Source: DATMQA01 sp035566895
GTDB lineage: Bacteria > Verrucomicrobiota > Verrucomicrobiia > Limisphaerales > UBA8199
NCBI GenBank assembly: GCA_035566895.1
Contig: DATMQA010000076.1
Coordinates: forward strand, 1-34,979
DNA: 34,979 nucleotides
Reading direction: 5' to 3'
The translations under genes and the position numbers were made by a program. The notes under the pieces were generated by a model that ran no database searches, had not been told where the DNA came from, and was given only the letters and a program-made list of their open reading frames with translations. Shown here piece after piece: positions 22,411 through 30,795 of this stretch. The first letter of the stretch is position 1; each line of letters begins with the position of its first letter.

Positions 22411-23874
22411 ATGGATGCTCGTTGTTTAAAATTCATCTCTGGGGCTTGTGGCGGCGAACTGCGGAGCGGTTCGCCCGAAACCCTGGCGTTGCGGGTCTGC
22501 ACCGATTCGCGGCAGGTGCTGCCCGGCGATTTATTCGTCGCGCTGCCGGGCGACCGTTTTGATGGCCATGATTTTGTCACCGAGGCGGCGCGCAAAGCCG
22601 TTGCGGTAATGGTCGAGCGCCGGCGACTAACCGGCACCGCAAAGGGAAACCGCTCGGCCAAAGGCACGGCGCCGGCGAAATTGAATACCGGTGACTGCGC
22701 CGTGGTGGCCGTCGAGGACACGCGCCAGGCGCTCGGGCAATTGGCCGCACGCTATCGAGCGGAGTTTACGCTGCCGGTCATTGCCGTCGCCGGTTCGAAT
22801 GGAAAGACCACGACAAAGGAATTGCTGGCGGCGGTGCTGCGCCAGAAATTGGCGACCCTTGCGAGCGAGGCTAGTTTCAACAACGACATCGGCGTGCCGC
22901 TGACTTTAATGAAACTGGACAAAGCCCACCAGGCCGCGGTTCTCGAAGTTGGGACCAATCATCCGGGCGAATTGGAGCCGCTGGTGCGGATGATTCGGCC
23001 GGCTTACGGCGTGATTACCTCGATCGGTCGCGAACACCTGGAATTCTTCGGTGATTTGGCCGGGGTATCCCGCGAGGAAGGCTGGTTGGCGGAGTTGCTG
23101 CCGCCGGCCGGAAAGCTGTTTATAAACGGGGACAGCGAGTGGACCCGTCCGATCGTCGAGCGCACGCGGGCGGCGGTGATTCGCGTTGGGTTTGCGGCGG
23201 GCAACGAGTGGAGAGTAATGAGTCTGCGCCAGGACAAACAAGGCGTCACGTTCCAGATAGAGGGCGCTCAAGCGGGTTTTGCCGGCGAATATCGCGTTAA
23301 TTTGCTGGGCCGTCACCAGGCGGTCAATGCCTTGTTTGCCGTCGCGCTTGGTGCTGAACTGGGCCTGAGCCGCGCCGAAATCGAGCGCGGTCTGGCCGAA
23401 TGCAAGCCTTCAAAGATGCGCCTGCAATTGTGGGAACTCAATGGCGTCCGTGTGCTGGACGATGCATACAACGCCAATGCCGACTCCATGCTGGCCGCGC
23501 TTCAGACACTTCAGGCGCTTCCCTGCAAAGGCCGGCGGGTGGCGGTGCTGGGCGACATGGCCGAGCTGGGGCCGCAGAGCGAGGCAGCCCATGAAGAGGT
23601 CGGCCGCGCCGCCGCCGAGATGGGAGTCAGCCAGTTGTTTGCGGTGGGCCGGATGGCGCCCGTCATAGCACGGGGAGCGCGCCATGCGGGACTGAACCGG
23701 GTTTTTGAATTTCTCGACGTGGAAGCAGCCGCGATTGCGGTGAAACAATTTGTCCGAACAGGGGACATGCTGCTGCTCAAAGCGTCCCGGGCAACGCGGC
23801 TGGAGCGGATTGCGGACCAATTGCGCGGCGGCGATGCCGAGCGGAGGGAATTAACCCAATGCTCTATTATTTGA
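22411..23874 (+). CDS. murF: UDP-MurNAc-tripeptide--D-Ala-D-Ala ligase
   Basis: Adds D-Ala-D-Ala to the UDP-MurNAc tripeptide, the last cytosolic precursor step. Mur ligase domains run in order: N-terminal UDP-binding (about 1-115), central ATPase with GSNGKTTT (128-135), Glu179 in EVGTNHPGEL and His209 in EHLEFFG, then the C-terminal domain with LDDAYNANADSM. The residue that aligns with the carbamylated Lys of E. coli MurF (14 after the His) is Glu223 here. A roughly 20-residue Lys/Gly/Ala-rich insert lies at about 75-94. Length is 487 residues. Its end overlaps the mraY start by 16 bp. Confidence 0.93.
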   Translation: MDARCLKFISGACGGELRSGSPETLALRVCTDSRQVLPGDLFVALPGDRFDGHDFVTEAARKAVAVMVERRRLTGTAKGNRSAKGTAPAKLNTGDCAVVAVEDTRQALGQLAARYRAEFTLPVIAVAGSNGKTTTKELLAAVLRQKLATLASEASFNNDIGVPLTLMKLDKAHQAAVLEVGTNHPGELEPLVRMIRPAYGVITSIGREHLEFFGDLAGVSREEGWLAELLPPAGKLFINGDSEWTRPIVERTRAAVIRVGFAAGNEWRVMSLRQDKQGVTFQIEGAQAGFAGEYRVNLLGRHQAVNALFAVALGAELGLSRAEIERGLAECKPSKMRLQLWELNGVRVLDDAYNANADSMLAALQTLQALPCKGRRVAVLGDMAELGPQSEAAHEEVGRAAAEMGVSQLFAVGRMAPVIARGARHAGLNRVFEFLDVEAAAIAVKQFVRTGDMLLLKASRATRLERIADQLRGGDAERRELTQCSII

Positions 23875-25043
23875 GCCAGCAACTACTGAAGTGGTCGGCC
23901 GGGACCGGGTGGGCGCGGCACCTGTCGCCGTTGCGGCTTTTTACCTACATTACGTTTCGCAGCGCCGGCGCGGCGGTGACGGCGCTGGTCCTCAGCCTCT
24001 GGCTTGGACCAAAAGTGATAGCCTGGCTCAAGCAGTTGAAATTCGGCCAGGAGTACGCGGATAAAGCGGAGTCCGCCAGTGACCTGAAAGCCCGCCTCCT
24101 GAGCAAGCGCGGCACGCCGACAATGGGCGGCATTTTGATCGTCCTGGCGCTGAATTTTACGACCTTGCTATGGGCGCAATGGAATCCGCTCATCGAGCTG
24201 ACGCTCCTCGCAGTTGTCGTCCTGACCGGACTCGGGTTCTATGACGATTATGCCAAAATCACCCATCAAAGCGGCGGCGGCGCCAAACCGCAGGTCAAAC
24301 TCTGGGTGCAGATCGCCCTGGCGGTCTTCGTTGCGTTTTATTTGTGGAAACTTCCCGCCCACAGTGAGCTGCGCATTCCTGAAGCTAAATCCGTCATCGT
24401 GAGCAATCTGGTCGCCACGCTGATGGTGCCCTTTTACAAGCATCCTGTCGCCATCGGCGCCGCTCTCGGGATTATCGTCACTACTTTGACGATCGTCGGC
24501 AGCTCCAACGCAGTCAACCTCACCGACGGCCTGGACGGACTAGCCATCGGCTGCACTCTCATTGTCTCGGTCGTATTTGTCGTGCTGACCTACCTGGGCG
24601 GAAATATCAAAACCGCGGGTTACTTGCAGATTCCTTATGTGGCTGGAGCGGGCGAACTAACGGTGTTTTGTTGCGCGATGGTCGGGGCAGGATTGGGTTT
24701 TCTCTGGTTCAATTGCCACCCGGCTCAAATGTTTATGGGGGACACCGGGTCGCTGGCGCTGGGCGGGGCTTTGGGCCTAATCGCTGTCCTTATCCACCAA
24801 CCCCTGGTGCTCCTGCTCGCTGGCGGGGTCTTTGTGATGGAAGCCGGCTCGGTCATCCTGCAGACTGGTTGGTTCCGCTATACCCGGCGCCGGCACGGCA
24901 CCGGCCAGCGCATTTTTCTGATGGCGCCGATTCATCATCACTTCGAGAAGAAGGGCTGGTACGAATCGCAGGTCGTAATGCGCTTTTACATTTTGGGTAT
25001 TTTGTTTGCGGTGGTGGCGTTGAGCACATTGAAGATCCGATAA
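23859..25043 (+). CDS. mraY: phospho-N-acetylmuramoyl-pentapeptide transferase
   Basis: Integral membrane enzyme that makes lipid I from UDP-MurNAc-pentapeptide and undecaprenyl phosphate. Conserved acidic and His motifs are intact: FYDDYAK with Asp129-Asp130, NLTDGLDG (220-227), MGDTGS (293-298) and PIHHHFEKKGW (357-367). About ten membrane helices are visible in 394 residues. The start MLYYLSQQLL is typical and overlaps the murF end by 16 bp. The stop directly abuts the murD ATG. Confidence 0.97.
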   Translation: MLYYLSQQLLKWSAGTGWARHLSPLRLFTYITFRSAGAAVTALVLSLWLGPKVIAWLKQLKFGQEYADKAESASDLKARLLSKRGTPTMGGILIVLALNFTTLLWAQWNPLIELTLLAVVVLTGLGFYDDYAKITHQSGGGAKPQVKLWVQIALAVFVAFYLWKLPAHSELRIPEAKSVIVSNLVATLMVPFYKHPVAIGAALGIIVTTLTIVGSSNAVNLTDGLDGLAIGCTLIVSVVFVVLTYLGGNIKTAGYLQIPYVAGAGELTVFCCAMVGAGLGFLWFNCHPAQMFMGDTGSLALGGALGLIAVLIHQPLVLLLAGGVFVMEAGSVILQTGWFRYTRRRHGTGQRIFLMAPIHHHFEKKGWYESQVVMRFYILGILFAVVALSTLKIR

Positions 25044-26462
25044 ATGATTGAAATCAACGGCAAAAACGTCCTGGTAATCGGCCTGGGCGGCCGGGGCCAG
25101 GCCGCTTGCGAACTGCTCTGTCGTCTTGGGGCCAAAGTCGTTGGTATCGACCTTGCCGACGCTTCTGAATTGCAAGCGGCGGTGGCCCGGTTGCGGGCTT
25201 TGGGTGCAGAGGTACAATTAGGCCAATCCGCGCTTCCCCAGGGGCGATTCGATTTGGCAGTGCTGGGTCCCTCCGTGCCCCTGAATTCCCCTGTGGTCCG
25301 AGCCCTCCAGGAGGCGGAGGTCCCCCTGCTCAGCGAATTGGAGCTGGGTTTTCACCAGGCCAAGTGCTTGACCATCGCCATCGCCGGCACGAACGGCAAG
25401 AGCACGACTGCGGAATTGCTCGAGCGAGTGCTGACCCATCATCACCGCCGCACCTTGTTCGCCGGCCATCGAGCCCGGCCGGCCTGCGCCGTAGCGGACC
25501 AGACCAAAGAACTGGATTATTTGCTTCTCCAGGCCAGCTCATTCCAGTTGGCAACCACTCGCTCGTTCAGACCCGCGGTGGCGGTATTGCTGAACCTGCC
25601 CCAGGACCATCTGGAGCGTCATGCTTCCGCGGACGATTATGTGCGTGCCCACGCCGGGTTGTTCCGCAGCCAGCAAAATTTCGATTGGGCGATCGTACAG
25701 AGTGAGGCTCTCGCCCGCTTGCGCGAACTGGATTTGCCCGTGCCCGGCAAAGTGATCACCTTCAGCGCCGCCGACACTTCGGCCGAACTTCATCTGGAAA
25801 GAGGCCTGCTTCTGAGCCGGTTGCCCAATTGGTCCGGGCCATTGCTGGATATGGACCAATGCCTCCTCCGCGGACCGCATGGCGCGGAGAATCTCATGGC
25901 CGCGTTGGCGGTCGGCCACGCGTTGCGCCTGCCGCTCGAGACGATGTTGGACCCGCTCAAAACTTTCACGGCCGGGCCGCATCGCTTCGAGTTGGTCGCT
26001 GAACTCCAGGGAGTGCAATTCATCAATGATTCAAAAGCGCGGAATATCGATGCGCTCCATAAGGCCTTGCTGGCCGTCCGGCCAGGACCCGGCGGAGCCG
26101 CCAACATCTGGCTCATTGCCGGTGGTTCGGACCAGGGCCTGGATTACCATGATCTTGGGCCGATACTCTCGAAACGCGTCAAACGCGCCTTTTTGCTGGG
26201 CCAGGCCAGTGAAAAAATTCATGCCGCCTGGGGCCTTTTTACTCCTTGCACACTTTCCAATTCGCTGGTAGAAGCTGTAACTGAAGCGGCAAGTAATGCG
26301 ACTTCAGGCGATGTAGTTTTGCTTTCGCCGGCTTCGTCGAGTTTTGACCAGTTTCGAAATTATCAGGATCGGGGCGAAAGATTTTGCCAGGTAGTGAAAT
26401 CAATTAGTAGGGGTGCCCAGGTTGGCAACCCCAATATGAACGATAAAACAGCGCAAACTTAA
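25044..26462 (+). CDS. murD: MurD-family ligase with altered active-site residues
   Basis: By position and overall match this is UDP-MurNAc-L-Ala--D-Glu ligase. It has the MurD N-terminal fold (VLVIGLGGRGQ), P-loop GTNGKST (115-121), DHLERH with His189, NDSKA (328-332) and a closing SPASSSFDQFRNYQDRG. Alignment by eye to E. coli MurD shows several key residues changed: Glu157 to Gln163, carbamylated Lys198 to His203, Thr321 to Arg333 and Lys348 to Gln364. The first two bind or bridge metal; the last two bind D-Glu. Length 472 is normal, apart from a short non-conserved tail. It may be an active variant with another substrate or metal set-up, or a degenerate copy. A strong stem-loop follows. 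Confidence 0.85.
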   Translation: MIEINGKNVLVIGLGGRGQAACELLCRLGAKVVGIDLADASELQAAVARLRALGAEVQLGQSALPQGRFDLAVLGPSVPLNSPVVRALQEAEVPLLSELELGFHQAKCLTIAIAGTNGKSTTAELLERVLTHHHRRTLFAGHRARPACAVADQTKELDYLLLQASSFQLATTRSFRPAVAVLLNLPQDHLERHASADDYVRAHAGLFRSQQNFDWAIVQSEALARLRELDLPVPGKVITFSAADTSAELHLERGLLLSRLPNWSGPLLDMDQCLLRGPHGAENLMAALAVGHALRLPLETMLDPLKTFTAGPHRFELVAELQGVQFINDSKARNIDALHKALLAVRPGPGGAANIWLIAGGSDQGLDYHDLGPILSKRVKRAFLLGQASEKIHAAWGLFTPCTLSNSLVEAVTEAASNATSGDVVLLSPASSSFDQFRNYQDRGERFCQVVKSISRGAQVGNPNMNDKTAQT

Positions 26463-26504
26463 ATGCGAGCCGGACGCATAGTCGGAATCTTAGAGAATTT
26501 GCTT

Positions 26505-26529
26505 CGGGGTTTTTTGAGGAAAAACCCCG
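26505..26529 (+). terminator. stem-loop between murD and the LysM gene
   Basis: CGGGGTTTTT pairs with AAAAACCCCG across a 5-base loop, 42 bp after the murD stop. The stem is perfect over 10 bp. The T-run is inside the stem rather than after it, so it may act as a weak or bidirectional terminator, or as an mRNA-stability element. Confidence 0.5.
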
Positions 26530-26590
26530 AGGCAAAATGAACCAGAAACCAAAAAAGACCTCATTAATAATTAAAATAGAAGGAATAAAA

Positions 26591-27331
26591 ATGAATAACC
26601 AAAGCCCATTAATCCCCCAAGGCATTTTCCCCGAGCAAAAAAACCAAACTCGCGCCCGCGTCAAAATCGCCGTTTTCGTCGTTCTAGCCATTCACGGAGT
26701 CGGTTTGCTCGCGCTGCTCTTGCAAGGCTGCAATAAGCCGGCCGACACGACGACCACGCAGACCGCCCAAACCAACGAGTCAGCGCCGCCTCAATTTACC
26801 GAGCCAACCAATTTGCCGCCACCGTCCAGCAACCAGCCCTCGGCACAACCCGCTCAGGCCAGCCCTGAACAGCCGGTTACACCCGCGGCACCTTCGGCCA
26901 CCGATTATAAGATCGCTGCCGGCGATAGCTTCAGCACCCTCGCAAAGAAATTCCACGTTTCAGTTAAGGCCATTGAAGACGCCAACCCTGGCGTCGTAGC
27001 GACCAGGCTTCAGATCGGCCAAACCATCCACATTCCCGCTCCGACCGCGCCCACAATGGCCGCTGGGGTTTCGTCGGCGACCCCTTCGGCGATGGCGAGC
27101 AACGCGGAACAAATCTATACGGTCAAATCTGGCGATACTCTGACCAGCATCGCCCACGACTATAAGACGACCATCCGCGCGCTCCGCTCGGCCAACGATC
27201 TAAAAACCGATAGCATCAAGGTGGGCCAGAAATTAAAGATCCCGTCCAAGCCTGCGATTGCGCCGGCGGAGACCCCCCCTGCGCCTTCGGGTACGACTTC
27301 CAGCCCCACCGCCACTCCACCGGGGCGCTAA
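26591..27331 (+). CDS. membrane-anchored protein with two LysM domains
   Basis: A 246-residue protein (from the ATG at 26591) with one N-terminal membrane segment (about 25-46), a Pro/Gln/Thr-rich linker, then two LysM domains (about 105-150 and 176-219) and a Pro-rich tail. LysM binds peptidoglycan glycan chains, so it is probably an inner-membrane-anchored periplasmic wall protein. No catalytic domain is present. The start at 26591 has AGAAGGA 6 bp upstream; the longer frame from 26537 has no such site. The segment LLLQGCNK could be an atypical lipobox. It sits between murD and ftsW, flanked by stem-loops. Confidence 0.8.
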   Translation: MNNQSPLIPQGIFPEQKNQTRARVKIAVFVVLAIHGVGLLALLLQGCNKPADTTTTQTAQTNESAPPQFTEPTNLPPPSSNQPSAQPAQASPEQPVTPAAPSATDYKIAAGDSFSTLAKKFHVSVKAIEDANPGVVATRLQIGQTIHIPAPTAPTMAAGVSSATPSAMASNAEQIYTVKSGDTLTSIAHDYKTTIRALRSANDLKTDSIKVGQKLKIPSKPAIAPAETPPAPSGTTSSPTATPPGR

Positions 27332-27341
27332 GCCAGGATTT

Positions 27342-27374
27342 CCGGAGGCCGGGTCTCCTCAGCCGGGCCTCCGG
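27342..27374 (+). promoter_or_regulatory. GC-rich stem-loop upstream of ftsW
   Basis: CCGGAGGCC (27342-27350) and GGCCTCCGG (27366-27374) form a perfect 9-bp stem with a 15-base loop. There is no T-run after it. It ends 18 bp before the ftsW ATG and may affect transcription or translation of ftsW. Confidence 0.5.
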
Positions 27375-27392
27375 CTTGGCAGCGCTCCACCC

Positions 27393-28541
27393 ATGAAGCT
27401 GGTGATCACCATTCTGGTGTTTTGCATTGCGGCGCTGCTCGCGCTGGGCATGGTGATGCTCTACAGCTCGAGTATGGCGCAGGTGGGCGCCCATTACCTG
27501 ACCATGCAACTGGTTTGGGGCCTCCTCGGCGTAGCTGTGTGTGTCGCGGCTACTCTTCTGGATTACCGCCAGCTCAAAAAAGTCTGGTGGCTGTTGTTGG
27601 GCGCTTCGATTCTGATGTTGGTGCTGGTTTTAGTTCCGCACATTGGCGTGGTGCGGGGCCGGGCTCGCCGCTGGTTCAGTTTCGGGGGGGTGAGTTTCCA
27701 GCCTTCGGAGCTGGCCAAGTTGGCGCTGCTTATCGGGCTGGCCTGGTACGGCGAGCATTTCCAGCGGCAGATGCCGTTCCTCAAACGAGGCATGGTCATT
27801 CCCGGCGCGGTCATCGGCCTGGTGGTTGGTTTGATTTTTGTTGAGCCGGATGTAGGCAATGCTTTGCTGCTGGCTACCGTCAGCGGCGTGGTTCTCCTGA
27901 CGGCGGGCATCCGGCTGAGATACTTCCTCCCGCCGGTACTGGCCGGCGTGTTGGCGGTGGGGCTGTTTATTTATCACAATCCGATGCGCTCCGAGCGGGT
28001 CTATTCCTGGCTGCACCTGGAAGAGACCAAGCAGGATAAGGGTCTGCAGGCCTATCAGGCGATGGTCGCTCTGGGCAGCGGGGGCCTGACGGGAAAGGGG
28101 CTCGGCGACGGTCGTCAGAAGCTCGGTTTCGTGCCCGAGCATCACACCGATTTCATTTTTTCGATCATCGGCGAAGAGCTGGGTCTAATCGCTACGGCGC
28201 TGGTGGTCCTGGCGTTTGTGGCTGTTCTGCTCTGCGGCGTTTATATCTCCTTGAATGCCGGTGACGCTTTCGGGTTGCTCCTGGGGACAGGAATTTCGTT
28301 TTTAATCGGACTCCAGGCCTTCATCAACATTGGCGTGGTCACCAGCGCCCTGCCCAACAAGGGTCTGCCGCTGCCCTTTATCAGCTACGGCGGTTCCAAT
28401 CTCCTGGTGATGTTGACCAGCGTCGGCCTGCTTCTGAGCATCGCCCGCCAAGCGCGCCCTTTTGAGGGCGCGGGCGGGCCGTTGGTGGAAATGGAAGAGC
28501 GACGGAACAGCCGGCGCCAACGCAATCCGTTCCTAAAATGA
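27393..28541 (+). CDS. ftsW: septal peptidoglycan glycosyltransferase, SEDS family
   Basis: SEDS polymerase that works with FtsI to build septal peptidoglycan. From the ATG at 27393 (MKLVITILVF) it is 382 residues with about ten membrane helices. Family motifs include RWFSFGGVSFQPSELAKL, FVEPDVGNALLL, PEHHTDFIFSIIGEELG and GLPLPFISYGGSNLL. The open frame could extend to 27258, but that part translates the preceding stem-loop and the LysM gene end and does not look like FtsW. The stop overlaps the murG start by 4 bp (ATGA). Confidence 0.95.
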   Translation: MKLVITILVFCIAALLALGMVMLYSSSMAQVGAHYLTMQLVWGLLGVAVCVAATLLDYRQLKKVWWLLLGASILMLVLVLVPHIGVVRGRARRWFSFGGVSFQPSELAKLALLIGLAWYGEHFQRQMPFLKRGMVIPGAVIGLVVGLIFVEPDVGNALLLATVSGVVLLTAGIRLRYFLPPVLAGVLAVGLFIYHNPMRSERVYSWLHLEETKQDKGLQAYQAMVALGSGGLTGKGLGDGRQKLGFVPEHHTDFIFSIIGEELGLIATALVVLAFVAVLLCGVYISLNAGDAFGLLLGTGISFLIGLQAFINIGVVTSALPNKGLPLPFISYGGSNLLVMLTSVGLLLSIARQARPFEGAGGPLVEMEERRNSRRQRNPFLK

Positions 28542-29857
28542 CCCACTCACCCCCATCTCCGCCCCATGTCGCCATTGCCTGCGGCGGCACTGGCGGACAC
28601 TTGTTTCCCGGCCTGGCAGTCGCCGAGCAACTGGTGCGGCGTCGCTGCGCGGTGACTCTGCTGGTCTCGCCTAAAGAGGTGGACCAACAGGGCGTAAAGC
28701 AGGCTGCGGATATGGAAATCATCACGTTGCCGGCCGTCGGTCTGACGCGTGGGCGGCTGTTCGCCTTCCTGCGAGGGTTCTCCCAATCCTATCGCGCTGC
28801 GAAAAAGGCTTTCGCTCCGCGCCCGCCTGAGGCCGCCCTGGCCATGGGCGGATTTACGAGCGCTCCTCCGCTCCTGGCCGCCAGCCGCCTTGGCGCCCAG
28901 GCCTTCCTTCACGAATCCAACACGACCCCCGGACGCGCCAACCGCTGGCTTTCCTGGGTCGCAGACCGCGCCTTCGTCGGATTCCCATCCGCTGTTTCCC
29001 GTTTGCACACGGGCAATGCCGTGGTCACCGGCACGCCCGTGCGTCCGCAGTTTCAACCAACCGACTCAGCGGCATGCCGGTTGGCACTCGGCCTGGACGC
29101 GGCACGCCCGGTTGTGCTGGTGATGGGCGGCAGTCAGGGCGCCACTGGCATCAACGATCTGGTTCTGCAAGCACTGCCGGCCTTCGCCCGTCTGGCGCCG
29201 GATTGGCAATGGTTCCATCTTAGCGGACCTAAAGACGCAGAGAAGGTGAGGCAAGCCTATGCGTCTATGGGGCTCAAAGCGGCCGTGCACCCGTTTTTTG
29301 CCGGCATGGAAACCGCCTTGGGTGCAGCGACCCTTGCCGTCAGCCGCGCCGGAGCCTCCTCGCTGGCGGAATTGGCAGCGATGCGTCTGCCGGCCGTGTT
29401 GGTACCTTACCCGGGGGCGACCGACAATCACCAGTTTCACAATGCGCGCGCCTTCGAGCAAACCGGAGCGGCTCGGTTGCTCGAACAAAAAAGCGCCACC
29501 GCCGAAAAGCTGGTGCGATTACTGACAGATCTGGCGCAAAACGCCGAGGCGCGCCGGCAGGTGCAGGCCGCGCTGGCCAAGTGGCACGCGCCCCATGCCG
29601 CGGACGATATTGCCGAAACAATCCTTGCCGAGGTGGCACGCGCTTCTTTTCACCATCGCAGCGGCGAGAGCAAGCAGGCTGGGCCAGTAAGCCCGCAACG
29701 ACGCGATGAGTCCGGCCCAGCGGAACCGCAATCTGGTCGCGCCAAGCATATGGAGCGTGTGGAGCTTGCTCCCGCTTTCGAAAGGGTCCGGGCTCACCCT
29801 GGCGGAAACAACCTTCACGCACTTCCTACGTTTCGCAATCTGCCCCCCCTTTCATGA
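28538..29857 (+). CDS. murG: UDP-GlcNAc transferase MurG with a C-terminal extension
   Basis: Transfers GlcNAc from UDP-GlcNAc to lipid I, giving lipid II, at the inner face of the membrane. Motifs are GGTGGHLFPG (16-25), MGGFTSAPPLLAA (103-115), GGSQGATGIND (197-207) and the UDP-binding stretch SRAGASSLAELAAM to PYPGATDNHQFHNA (269-303). The normal body ends near residue 370. About 69 further residues follow that are rich in Arg, Pro, Ser and Gln with no MurG similarity. This tail lies exactly where murC usually begins. The gene overlaps ftsW by 4 bp and murB by 4 bp. Confidence 0.93.
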   Translation: MTHSPPSPPHVAIACGGTGGHLFPGLAVAEQLVRRRCAVTLLVSPKEVDQQGVKQAADMEIITLPAVGLTRGRLFAFLRGFSQSYRAAKKAFAPRPPEAALAMGGFTSAPPLLAASRLGAQAFLHESNTTPGRANRWLSWVADRAFVGFPSAVSRLHTGNAVVTGTPVRPQFQPTDSAACRLALGLDAARPVVLVMGGSQGATGINDLVLQALPAFARLAPDWQWFHLSGPKDAEKVRQAYASMGLKAAVHPFFAGMETALGAATLAVSRAGASSLAELAAMRLPAVLVPYPGATDNHQFHNARAFEQTGAARLLEQKSATAEKLVRLLTDLAQNAEARRQVQAALAKWHAPHAADDIAETILAEVARASFHHRSGESKQAGPVSPQRRDESGPAEPQSGRAKHMERVELAPAFERVRAHPGGNNLHALPTFRNLPPLS

Positions 29858-30795
29858 CCAACTCGGCTCTCCAACCCACTCGCCCGGGCGCCTCCCAGGC
29901 TGCAGAAGAGCTGGCCCGCCAGCTTTCGCGAGGAGCCGTCATCCGGCCTGACGAACCGCTGGCCCGGCGCACGACCTTGCGCGTGGGTGGGCCAGCCGAC
30001 CTCTACGTGGAACCGGCGACGGAAGCGGATTTGAGCCAGGTGCTCGCGTTCTGCGGGCAGCGCAAACTGCCCTTTTTCGTTCTCGGTCGCGGCTCCAATC
30101 TTCTGGTCAAGGACGGTGGATTTCGCGGTGTGGTGCTTTCCCTGGCCCAGTCGCATTTTAGCCGGGTCGATGTTGTCGAAGATCGCTTGCACTGCGGCGC
30201 GGGCGCCAAATTGAAAGCCGTCGCCGTTGAGGCCAGGCGCCATGGGCTGGCCGGGCTCGAGTTTCTGGAAGGCATACCCGGCAGTGTGGGTGGCGCGCTG
30301 CGCATGAATGCCGGGGCGATGGGCGGGGCCACCTTTGACATCGTTGAATCGGTTCGCTTGATGGACTCCACTGGAAGAATCGTCGAACTGGCGGCTGAAG
30401 ACATGGACGTGCGTTATCGGAATTGCGCCACGCTCAAATCGCATATTGCGCTTGGCGCGGTGTTGCGGGGCCGGCCCGCTCCGCGCGAGGAAATCGAGCG
30501 GCGAATGAACGCGTTCAGCCAAAAACGCTGGAGTTCGCAACCCGCGGCGCCAAGTGCCGGTTGCCTGTTCAAAAACACGCCGACGATTCCTGCCGGCAAA
30601 CTCATCGATGAGCTGGGCTTGAAAGGCACGCGCGTTGGCGGCGCCGTCGTGTCAGCCGAGCACGGCAATTTTATCATCAATGACGGCACGGCCACGGCCC
30701 GCGACGTGCTGGAATTGGTCGAACTCATTCGCAAACGGGCGCGGGCGGAGCGCGGCCTCGAGCTGGAAACGGAAGTCGAGATCATAGGTGAATAG
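29854..30795 (+). CDS. murB: UDP-N-acetylenolpyruvoylglucosamine reductase
   Basis: FAD enzyme that reduces the enolpyruvyl group to make UDP-MurNAc. FAD-binding motifs GRGSNLLV (78-85) and GIPGSVGGALRMNAGA (140-155) are clear. The proton donor segment is SAGCLFKN (234-241) with Cys237, and the last conserved Glu is Glu308. The short C-terminal part and Cys donor indicate a type II MurB. Length is 313 residues. The ATG overlaps the murG stop by 4 bp, and the end overlaps ddl by 8 bp. murC is not between murG and murB. Confidence 0.96.
   Translation: MTNSALQPTRPGASQAAEELARQLSRGAVIRPDEPLARRTTLRVGGPADLYVEPATEADLSQVLAFCGQRKLPFFVLGRGSNLLVKDGGFRGVVLSLAQSHFSRVDVVEDRLHCGAGAKLKAVAVEARRHGLAGLEFLEGIPGSVGGALRMNAGAMGGATFDIVESVRLMDSTGRIVELAAEDMDVRYRNCATLKSHIALGAVLRGRPAPREEIERRMNAFSQKRWSSQPAAPSAGCLFKNTPTIPAGKLIDELGLKGTRVGGAVVSAEHGNFIINDGTATARDVLELVELIRKRARAERGLELETEVEIIGE

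Noticed and set aside
27258..27392. Upstream extension of ftsW by 45 residues
   Set aside because: It overlaps the LysM gene end and a stem-loop and is Arg/Pro-rich; FtsW similarity begins at the 27393 ATG.
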